DNA of 64,000 nt from Trichoplax adhaerens. Its lineage: Eukaryota > Placozoa > Uniplacotomia > Trichoplacea > Trichoplacidae. Below the pieces are notes generated by a model that was not told where the DNA came from, ran no database searches, and saw nothing but the letters and a program-made list of their open reading frames with translations. The DNA lies in the NCBI RefSeq assembly GCF_000150275.1, contig NW_002060949.1, positions 4,744,753 through 4,808,752 of the forward strand, in the 5' to 3' direction. Positions 55,401-64,000 of this stretch are shown here, in pieces. Numbering within the stretch: position 1 is the first letter of the stretch; each line of letters starts with the position of its first letter. Made by a program: the position numbers and the translations under genes.

Positions 55401-58400
55401 AGTTTGCTTTCATACTCTGTATCTTTTTAGGTTTGGAAAAAAGCAGGAACTCAGATCTTTTATTCCTTAGGCATCGGCTTTGGTAGCTTAATTGCTTACT
55501 CTAGTTATAACAAGAGAGACAATAATGTTATAAAGTATGTCAACTCCAATGAATACTATTAATTTATAATCAATTTACGTACAATGTATCAGGAATTATA
55601 GGTAGAATACGATTTCATATCATAAGTGAATTAGTTGCATTCGATTGTAATAGATTATAGCAAAATCAAGAAAAATAGAAACTTCATAATTATAATATTG
55701 GGTGCTATAGGGATGCGGTTGGTTTGGCACTTATAAACTGTGGGACCAGCTTTTTTGCTGGATTTGCCATATTTTCTATGATGGGCCATATGTCACGCAA
55801 ACTGAATGTACCAGTCGAACGAGTGGTAGCTGAAGGTAAATTTAAATATTTACATAATTATCTAAATATAGTAATCGCTTCTATTAAGCTAAAGTAAGGC
55901 AAGAATAGACTGTAGACAACTTAGATCTGTACAATGATATTTTCTGTAATATAAATTCTATCTCTACGCAGTCTAGATTTGCTGCATGATATAGATGTAC
56001 CAAATAATATTACGTTATAGTTTAATTTATAGATATTTTACTTATACTTTATCCGAGTGGCTTCTAAATTAACGGATTGTCACAATTTCGTGGCTTCTAA
56101 ATTAATGGATTGTCACAATTTCACTTCTGTGACAAGGTAACGTACAGTAAAAGTCCATAAGTAGCTACTGACTTAAACGCCCTTTTACTTAACGTTAAAC
56201 ACACTCAGCAAAATACTGTAAAGATGAAACTTTTATTAGCAAAGATACATCTACCACTTTTTACCACCACACTCATCTCAAATGTTCCCGTTTATATAGG
56301 AACCGTCTAATTTGTAAATAACAACGGTGTTATTATTATACCTTACTAGGAGAAATATCTCGAACTGAGATATCCCTTACATAGCTTTTCTATCAGTAAA
56401 TATTTTGAATCTCTTACGCATACTTAATCTTAATCTAAGCTCGTAGGTTGTCTAATTCAACTATTATCAACTAGAATTTGAATCATCTTACTGCTATCTA
56501 TCGCACAATAACAATCAATATCAAATATGTAATGAACTCTTACAAACAACATCCACGTTAAGGCATTACTTATCTTACCTAGCACTACAAATATGAATAT
56601 TCTCCATACTAGCTACTACTGTGCTTATTAAACTATCCTAATGACAAGGCAACACCATAACATGGATTTACTTAACCACGTGAAGTACAAATTGTCGATG
56701 TTGATACTTATTAATGTCTGTATTACGATGATATTTTTGTCCAACGTTCATGGCGAAAATAGGTCCTGGATTAGCTTTCATAATATATCCAGCAGGGTTA
56801 GCGACTCTACCAGCAGCTCAGTTTTGGTCGGTGTTATTTTTCTTTATGCTAATCACCTTAGCCTTGGATAGTCAGGTATAATGTGTTACTGTATTTAAAT
56901 CTAATGTAGATAGAAATATAAAAGACAAACTATTGAGCTATGAAATTATGGAAATACTTGTAAAATTTTAATAGCTCGTTACATAAAAATTTAGTTTGGA
57001 ATGGTTGAATCAGTAGCGACTGGTATTGAAGACGCTTTTGCAAAACATTTACGTGGTAAGAAGCCGTTGACGGTTGGGGTCTTGTGCGTGGTGCAATTTC
57101 TGTTTAGTATCGCATGTGTAACTCAGGTAAGTCGAATTGATATCTAAATTTTAACCGTTCTAATTGTTATCATTCTTCTAGCATAACAAGAATTGAGATC
57201 AATTTATTAATATTTGCCTATTCGATTATTATGATCTGTATTTAATAGGGTGGCATTTATATCTACTATATTTTCGATTCATATTCTGGATCTACTGCGT
57301 TGATATTGGCCGTAGCCGTAGAATCGTTAACTATAAGCTGGATTTATGGTAAATCATTTTGAATCAGTGTTTTAATGATAATTTTTGTATATTTTGATTC
57401 GGTGAAAACTCTTATAGCCGATAATGATATAGATTTTTATTAACTTGTTACAGTACAAGCATATGCGTAAATAGAGTATACCTTATCAGCAAAACAAGTA
57501 ATTATAATGTTATAATTTATTTAGTGTAGTTAGCCTTGGGCTATAGCCTATTGGTACTATTTTAGCTAATTTTGGAAACTTGCAAATATCATTTTATTTA
57601 AGATTTTATTGGTGTAAAATTAGTCCGTAGAGTAGTTATAATATAAATGTACAAAATTGATAAGGAAATTTGCTGATATACTCTTACATTAACTTTAAAA
57701 TCTTTATAGCAACATTATTAAACAGCTTTTAGATAATACAATTACAAACTTTGGAATATAATTCGAAAAGTCAACTTATTTTAACTGACTCATTCTACTT
57801 TCCATTGGTTTTGTTACTTACGACGAAAATTCTGTTAAATATTGACAGGTGTAAACAGAATGGCTCGTAATATAGAAATAATGAAAGGCTCTCCAGTTTG
57901 GTTTGGTTGGAAAATCTTTTGGGCTGTTATTACTCCAGGATTTATGATTGTACGTACAAATAATTTTGATCGGCCATCATTTTGCTTATATTATAGCCAT
58001 TAATCAAGTTCATTATTTTAGACTAGAATCGAATAAGGGATACTCTATTAAATGTTAAAAGCGTATAAGAGTACAATATACTGTCGTTGTATATATAATC
58101 ATGAAAGGGCAATATTAAGTAATTGAAGTATTTTGCATTTCTAATATCATCGATATTGATGTAGATTAGACTAATATATTTATACAATATACTATCATTG
58201 TATGTATAATTATCAAAGAGCGACATTAAGTAATTGAATTATTTTGCATTTCTAATATTATTGATATTGATGTAGATTAGACTAATATATAGATGAGCTA
58301 AATTTAAATATATCTTGATTGCAGGTAATTTTCGTGTATAGTATTATTGATTACGCACCACTTAAATACGGCGGTAAGCGTTATCCGTGGTGGGGAGATT

Positions 58401-58989
58401 TTATTGGTTGGGTCATGACTGGGCTTTGCATTATTAGTATCATTATTCCTGGTCTAGTTCTGTTAATTAGGGAGAAGGGTACCCTTAAAGAGGTGAAAAG
58501 ATAATGAATAATGATAAGTTTTAATTCATCGAGTTAATGCTATCTTAATTAATACAAAATTAATATGTGAATGTTTATATCATCATGAAATATGATAATG
58601 CTATAGCTTATATCTATACAGACTGGATATACTTAGTTATGCTTCTATTTAGTTCTAGTAACGATAGAAGTTGTCTTAATGGCACGAAATAGGCTGCCAA
58701 TAACAGCCACATATATATTACATCATTCCGATAATACTGATGATAATTTTTCTCTTGCTTAAAACAAATCGTAGTCAGATCAAGTTGCATCATTCTTGCT
58801 TCACCTCACAAAATTTCCATTTTTAACTTTTACTAGCGATTGATCAAGTTGTGCTATGTACCAGACTCCGCAGCTGAGATAGCTTTTATGAAGGAAAAGA
58901 AGGGTTATTCTGAAGAAGAAGTATCATCATTGCCAGAAAAAACAGTATTTACAGGAACTGCACCCCTCAATTATGAGTCCAACGTTTAA
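52473..58989 (+). CDS. SLC6 family Na+/Cl--dependent neurotransmitter/amino-acid transporter (complete, 13 exons)
   Basis: A plasma-membrane symporter of the glycine/GABA/taurine branch; substrate unassigned. Exons: 52473-52677, 53655-53789, 53956-54166, 54352-54484, 55114-55248, 55431-55534, 55711-55835, 56763-56875, 56995-57126, 57249-57348, 57849-57949, 58325-58492, 58837-58989, giving 604 aa in phase. An acidic N-terminus (about 40 aa) leads into TM1 ([20 protein letters not shown]), TM2 ([15 protein letters not shown]), TM3 with TYYISLLVW, a large loop with the [10 protein letters not shown] disulphide pair and NLT sequon, TM6 ([18 protein letters not shown]), TM7 ([11 protein letters not shown], keeping the chloride-site Ser), TM8 (ALDSQFGMVES) and the last helices. 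The usual Trp in the GNVWRFPY motif is Leu here. Start: the ATG at 52473, since no ATG lies upstream in frame. The last donor (GAG|GTGAAA) is weak but joins correctly. Confidence 0.95.
56057..56122. repeat. 33-bp tandem duplication in an SLC6 intron
   Basis: GTGGCTTCTAAATTAACGGA begins a 33-nt unit at 56057-56089 that repeats at 56090-56122 with one C/T difference. It lies in the 927-nt intron between exons 7 and 8. A recent slippage-type duplication. Confidence 0.9.
58072..58290. repeat. 111-bp tandem duplication in an SLC6 intron
   Basis: Two units start at 58072 and 58183, each running from TACAATATACT through AAGTAATTGAA and GATATTGATGTAGATTAGAC to CTAATATA, with scattered differences. 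It lies in the 375-nt intron between exons 11 and 12. Because 111 is divisible by three, the minus strand shows a repeated peptide-like frame, which is an artefact. Confidence 0.9.
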
Positions 58990-59712
58990 TATTTACACTA
59001 ATAATGCGAATAATGATATTTTTTTCTTTACATGTAAGTTACGGTACAAGTTTCGTTTTATTCTCCAGTTTAATTAAGTCGGTGTACTGATAATTATAAA
59101 GGATTTGTGCGTACTCTGTAGCTCTATATTGACTACTTTAATTTCATTTTTACGGCATTCCTTTTGATATGCTTAGTTAACACAATTGAGTAAGATACAA
59201 ATGTCAAATTACTCCATAGGTGTACACTACACAATACAGTATTGCTTGATAGTAATTAAAAGAAACAAAAAGACTCCAGTTTCTAAATTAAGCATTAACA
59301 GCGAGTAGTGAGTTTTCAAGACTATAGCGCAGGATACTAAATAGCGTTTGAATAATATCCTGTATTGACTTAGCTGATTTAAGCTAACAGTTATACATAG
59401 TGCGCAAGGTAGTATCGCTAGGTATAAAAATGTTACACGGTGTAGCTGAAACTTGCATACTATATTATGCCTTATCTTCACCCAATAAAATTATACACTT
59501 AAAGGGCTGCAGTGCAGCCGTATCTAATCCGTTGGGTTCACTTTGACGCTATGTAAACAGAAAATTTTTGTTATACTGTAAGATAGTCTACGGATACTAT
59601 AAACTATAGTCTACAGGTATAGTAGTAAAGCTGTGCACTTCTGCACAAACAGCGTCAAAAATCAATTACTATTAGTTGATGGAGTAAAATGGAATTAGAG
59701 CTCGCTGTTGGT

Positions 59713-59724
59713 GGGGGGGGGGGG
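59713..59724. repeat. G12 homopolymer
   Basis: Twelve G following TTGGT, about 720 nt after the SLC6 stop codon. It is the third long G run in the window. Confidence 0.9.
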
Positions 59725-60462
59725 AGTAGATATAACTGGTGAAGTAATATCCGTTCGCATAACATAATACTTTAATGGATTCACTAGTCATTGTTATTTT
59801 AAAATTTTCTCTTCCTTATTTAGCTCGTATCAGCAATTCACTATATCGCTACTTCAACGAAAATCAACACAACACGGATAAATTATAGTCACTAAAAATA
59901 GGGTAAACAGAAGTATAACTTTTTGATCGTCTTCTAATGCACGTAAATGTTTGTAATGTGTACGGAAAAGTTACCGATACATTAGCACATAATTATAATT
60001 GGCCATTTTGGTTTATTTACTAATGTTGATGCAAGATACAGTAGGTTGTGAAGCGCTGCCTGAATTGGAATTTATAGTTCTTGATAGCTATTTTTAAATA
60101 GCTACTGCAGTTATTATGGTCGCAGAAAAATCGTTCCAACGTTGCGGTTTCTGGTAAGATTAATGTTCAAGGACTGTGAATGTGGGGGAGGGAGAGGGGA
60201 GAAAGAGAGAGAATACCAACAGGATACTTTTAGGCTTCTTAGTGTTTAGTAACTGTTATTGTCAGACTAAATTATGCTTTACATTTCAACAGCAACACAT
60301 ATCATCATTTCACTATTACCGTTGTCATGTTTACTGCAGGAAAATAAGTTCTATAGCGAGACTCCTAGTAATTACAAGTGGCGTCGCTAGATCTTAATGG
60401 ACTACTGGTATCAAGGGTTACATTTAGGGCGTTGAGATGGTCGTTGGCTGTTAAAAGAAGGA

Positions 60463-60470
60463 TATAAAAG
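60463..60470 (+). promoter_or_regulatory. Isolated TATA-box-like core promoter
   Basis: TATAAAAG is followed by ACTGGCTCCATTAGGAGGGA and GACAGTCGCTAGCCTGAGAG, clearly richer in GC than the surroundings, and an AATAAA about 113 nt downstream. This is the order of U3-R in an LTR. No matching second copy or gag/pol frame is visible, so a solo LTR or the promoter of an unseen transcript are both open. Confidence 0.3.
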
Positions 60471-61804
60471 ACTGGCTCCATTAGGAGGGAGACAGTCGCT
60501 AGCCTGAGAGTTAGCTGTACCGTATACACTGTCTACGTGGTCTAATTTTTACTACTGTAATATTCAACAATGATCATTAAGTAATAAAACTATTTTTAAC
60601 CGCTATCGTGAGAGACTAATTCTACGTGTATATTATTGTTTGACTAGATTAGACTTGAGGTAGAAGTAGTACTTTATTACAGAGTATTTATCGATATAGA
60701 GTTGATATTTATTATACCGTAAAAGGTAATATATAGGCTACTATGGCTAAGTGTGGAAACGCAGCTTGTAGTACAGTTGTAGTATAGTCGTAGAACTTTA
60801 TCATGGGATTGCACAACCATCAAAAAGTCATAAAGCTCTATCAGGAATATTACAGTCTACAAGCCTATGTGATAATAACAGTGTAATATGATATCGGATA
60901 TATCATGTACTGCTGGAGTCTAAAATATGGTTGGAGATATGATGAGACAACGAATCTGTTCTGTAAAGCAATGGAATTCTCCTTATTTTATTTCGTTTAC
61001 CGAGCAAAGCGTATTATTATGCATGCAACAACAGCGCACCATGAAGAAACTGTATTGACTATATCTATAAGTTATGATACAAGATAAGATACGATATTAT
61101 ATTACGGGCGTTATTACGATAGGAGAGAATAAACCTAAAAACGCCATGATTTTAATTGCCGGCTGCTGTCAAGTGGGTCTCAAATTAGTGAATTATATAT
61201 ATATAGTCAATTGAATTAATGTGGTAGATCAAAATGCATCTTGATCTGGTTATGAAATAGCTTGATGCTATTACACTTGGAGAAGCAGTCGAGATAAGCC
61301 TACAGTGGTACAGTGAAAGGAAAATTTATTTTGTCCTTGATTTGTAATAAAGGAGAAAATACAACTGGAAATTTTTCTCCTTTCTACGGGTATTACATAC
61401 AGTCCGGTAGCTTTTTTTCAAGTCAAGAAATAATCAAGACCTTCCTCATTGATTTTGATTCGGTGTTTGAACACATAGGGTATGCTACAAGCCAAGTCTA
61501 ACGTTAATCTACTGTCTTGGGATTAGGAATGAAGTTCGGCGTGGAGTTTACTGCCAAAACCAAGTAGGGAAAGGTAATGTTTTCGTTTTACTATACAATA
61601 TTGGACAATTTCCGATATTACGGAAGCATTTGCCAATCGCAATGCTGATATAGTTGTTGTTCAAGGGATAGACAACGTTAGACTAAATAAACTCAATCAA
61701 GAGGATAAAGTATACAGTCGACGCATAGCACAGTAGAGTGATATTACTCATGTTCGGAATATTTTTACAATGCTGCACTAGGCTACAGTCGCTGACAAGT
61801 GATC

Positions 61805-62182
61805 TTGTTGGGGGCGAATTGACGTCATCGCTTCATTTTATAGAACAGACTCGGATTTTATAGAGTCGCCGATGGAACGACGACTCTATAACATAGCCGG
61901 CGATCGTATATATGAACGAGGCCGGATACGAAATGGGTCATTTTGCACTCGACTAAAGGAAATAATGTTCCTATGCTGAGGTTGAGGCACCGAAAACTAT
62001 GATCAACTTATATTTACGCGTATATTGATTCTATTTATTTACGCTTTTAGCTGCCTAAACCTCAGCATAGGAAATTATTTCCTTTAGTCGAGTGCAAAAC
62101 GGCCGATTTGCCTGTTGGCCTCGTTCATACTGTACGTACAGTACACTGTACAGTACTGTACACTGTCAATTCGCCCCAACAA
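61805..62182. mobile_element. Candidate MITE-like hairpin element with nested inverted repeats
   Basis: The outer ends are inverted: TTGTTGGGGGCGAATTGAC at 61805-61823 and GTCAATTCGCCCCAACAA at 62165-62182 (one G fewer). Inside, a 77-nt arm at 61912-61988 (from ATGAACGAGGCC to GTTGAGGC) pairs with 62053-62128. A third palindrome, TATAGAGTCG/CGACTCTATA, is at 61859-61890. No coding frame is present, so it is non-autonomous. Between the right inner arm and the right end sits a block of TACAGTAC repeats, as if inserted or expanded there. No clear target-site duplication was found. It stands about 1 kb before PRODH. Confidence 0.7.
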
Positions 62183-62975
62183 TACAGTACAGTACAGTAC
62201 CAAGTGGGCGTTGGACTCTACAGTCTACAGTACTGTAGGCGCTGTGATTGTAGGACAGGGCAGGGGCCCCAGGGGGTGAGCTATTAAAGAAAAAATTTTA
62301 CCCTGCACCACGTTTTCCGTCAAAATTTCCCTACCGACCAAGGTTTTTTTAGACGGTAGGGAGATTTTGACGGAAAACGGGGGGAGGGTGCAATTTTTTC
62401 TTTAGTAGTCCCTGATTTAGCTATACTGTAGTTGATATCACTGCGCTCAAGCGACAGAAGATACAGTACAATCTAGAGTACTGTACAGTATAGATTATAA
62501 CGGTTTGAACCGAACCGAACCTTCCTCAGATCTAGTACAGTACTGTAGACATGGAATGAATGACAGTAGTGTACTGTAGACTGCACACAGTATCCGAGAA
62601 ATTTTTCCTAATTTTAACTAAAACAAAAATAAAATGAATGTACAGAACTTGAACAAATTACTTATCAAACGATAGTAAATGAGTCTATTAATGCGAATCT
62701 GTTAATTTAATTTGCGTACAATATCCAGATCTTTCACAAATTAAGTTGAAAGTGAAATCGTTACTCTCCAAATTCGCCGACATTACAGTGCCTAAAAATC
62801 TCTACAGTATACTAATCACCTTGCTACAGTACAAAGTAATCCTGGAAATTCTTACGGACCCACAATCTGTAGCGTACAGTGTATTGTGCACAGTACAGTC
62901 ATACACTACAGTACTGTACTGTACTGTACTGTGCTCCATGGTACAGTACAGTACGGTACTGTATGCTGTATCGCT
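62129..62975. repeat. TACTGTAC/GTACAGTA palindrome clusters upstream of PRODH
   Basis: Blocks at 62129-62240, 62460-62595 and 62800-62975 are dense in overlapping GTACTGTACAGTAC-type words. They are separated by the 62281-62408 hairpin and end about 170 nt before the PRODH ATG. Motif and position relative to a start codon are the same as at POLDIP2. Confidence 0.8.
62281..62408. mobile_element. Candidate hairpin element (about 55-nt arms)
   Basis: The left arm at 62281-62336 (CTATTAAAGAAAAAATTTTA to CCCTACCG) pairs with the right arm at 62354-62408 across an 18-nt loop, with a few mismatches. GC-rich flanks (CAGGGGCCCCAGGGGG left, TCCCTGA right) may be part of the ends; CAGGG-type termini recall hAT-like non-autonomous elements, but this is a weak clue. 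It carries no coding sequence. Confidence 0.65.
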
Positions 62976-63143
62976 GACGGTGACCTTACATCCAATACGG
63001 TACGACCGTATGCTAGCGGCGGACTGTCCTCCGAGATTTAATTCATGAATTATACAGACGTTTTCAAAATAGAAATTTGGGACTGTTGGATCCGTTGTGG
63101 TTGATCTTGAAATAGTTATTATTATTATTAACAGGTTAATACT

Positions 63144-64000
63144 ATGGCTAACCTATTGCGTCTTAGACCGTTGAAAGGAATCAGAGCAAATCCATGGATG
63201 GCAGGATGTTTGAAAGGATCAAAGATGCCGTTCAATGATAGTGGAAGGCTGTTCATACGACGTGGGATTGTCTTATCAACAAGTGTAAAAAATTCCCATC
63301 ATCATCCAGTCCAATGTCGGCAGGAAACACCTCCTCAAGATGAGACCATCAAATTTGATAATTATCGAATTGCTTACAAGGATAAAACTCCATTAGAACT
63401 TTTACGTGGAGTTTTGGTCTACAGATCGTTAACGATCGATTATTTAGTTGATAATGCTATCTGGGTACGTCCATACAAACATTAGCGCCATCGGTCATGA
63501 TGAATATTAAAAGGATGAATTAGAATTGTATTCATTAAAAGTTCAAAGTGTTATACAATATAAAACTACGGTACTGCACTACGTCTTCTTCACCATGGAT
63601 TAATCAATACATTTAGCAAGGTCAATTCAACAAGTCAATGATCCTACTGTATACATACGCAAATCGAATTTTTCAATGAGTTGATGTTTAACGTAAAAGC
63701 TGCTTTTAAATGTGTTCGGACTAGTCTAAGGATTAATAGAGAGAGCTGCATCGACCTACAGTACTCATAATTCTATGGTTGGCAATAGTCCATGCTTCCA
63801 TATACTCCACTACTCGTTATTACTGTAAATACTATACACTGTATAGGTTATCCCTCGATATTCACTATGAAATTATCTACTCTTTCCTTTGACCCTAAAT
63901 AGGACTGTAAAACTCTTGCTATGATTCACCTTGCAAGTGGTTCTTAATTGACTTTCAATCTTTCTATTATACTAATAGATTATGAAGAAATCCAGGAGCT
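63144..64000 (+). CDS. PRODH: Proline dehydrogenase, 5' part (runs off the window)
   Basis: A mitochondrial inner-membrane flavoenzyme that oxidises proline to pyrroline-5-carboxylate. Exon 1 is 63144-63464, 107 codons ending in W before GTACGT. Its first 45 residues are rich in Arg, Lys and Leu with only one Asp, as expected of a mitochondrial presequence. Then AYKDKTPLELLRGVLVYRS and TIDYLVDNAIW match the conserved N-terminal PRODH block (AYKSKD...ELLRALVVLRL...ALVDHADW). A second exon probably starts at 63979 after ACTAATAG, reading IMKKSRS in phase, which aligns with the family's LLRLGRT. The catalytic FAD barrel lies outside the window. An ACAG at 63132-63135 could be the acceptor of a leader intron. 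Confidence 0.85.

Larger units (their letters stand above)
58990..61804. other. Intergenic DNA between SLC6 and the PRODH repeat zone
   Basis: About 2.8 kb with no supported gene. It holds a G12 run (59713-59724), a purine tract (60180-60213) and a TATAAAAG word (60463-60470) followed by 50-60 nt of unusually GC-rich DNA and an AATAAA at 60583. The last three in this order could be an old long terminal repeat or an orphan promoter. Confidence 0.4.

Noticed and set aside
58023-58226. Minus-strand frame with an internal peptide repeat
   Set aside because: It arises from the 111-bp tandem duplication inside an SLC6 intron; 111 divides by three.
62746-63048. Plus-strand frame of 100 codons before PRODH
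   Set aside because: Its middle is the palindrome repeat (repeating Val-Gln-Tyr-Cys-Thr), with no family resemblance.
1-64000. CRISPR arrays, operons, tRNA or rRNA genes
   Set aside because: No regularly spaced repeats with unique spacers, no polycistronic prokaryotic layout and no cloverleaf with a proper B box were seen.

Overview
The window looks like nuclear DNA of an early-branching animal, most likely a placozoan (Trichoplax/Hoilungia type). This is inferred from strong AT richness, genes cut into many small exons by mostly 70-200 nt introns, animal-only families (FoxA, SLC6) and no bacterial-style operons. One run of 50 N (49486-49535) is an assembly gap.

Five protein-coding genes can be supported. 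(1) 100-5482 (+): the 3' part of a UBE3B HECT ubiquitin ligase, 24 exons rebuilt here to the stop codon; the 5' end lies outside the window. (2) 21283-22515 (-): an intact, intron-free FoxA transcription factor of 410 aa. (3) 41914-45235 (+): complete POLDIP2 in 11 exons (343 aa), with a mitochondrial-type presequence on its own first exon. (4) 52473-58989 (+): a complete SLC6 sodium/chloride-dependent transporter in 13 exons (604 aa). (5) 63144-64000 (+): the start of proline dehydrogenase (PRODH), running off the right edge. Exon joins were chosen so that splice sites, phase and family alignment all agree; weaker joins are named.

Layout: UBE3B is at the left edge. FoxA then sits alone between about 15.8 kb and about 19.4 kb with no recognisable gene, unusual next to the compact genes around it, and a plausible regulatory territory. 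From about 40.5 kb the DNA changes character: tandem 142-145 bp units and dense TACTGTAC/GTACAGTA palindromes lead up to the POLDIP2 start codon. The same palindromic motif, with two long hairpin-forming elements (61805-62182 and 62281-62408), fills the region in front of PRODH. The genes do not form a pathway; POLDIP2 and PRODH are both predicted mitochondrial and share this promoter-side repeat.

Limits: no similarity search was run. Family names come from recognising conserved motifs, and untranslated exons, transcription starts and enhancers are guesses unless stated otherwise.
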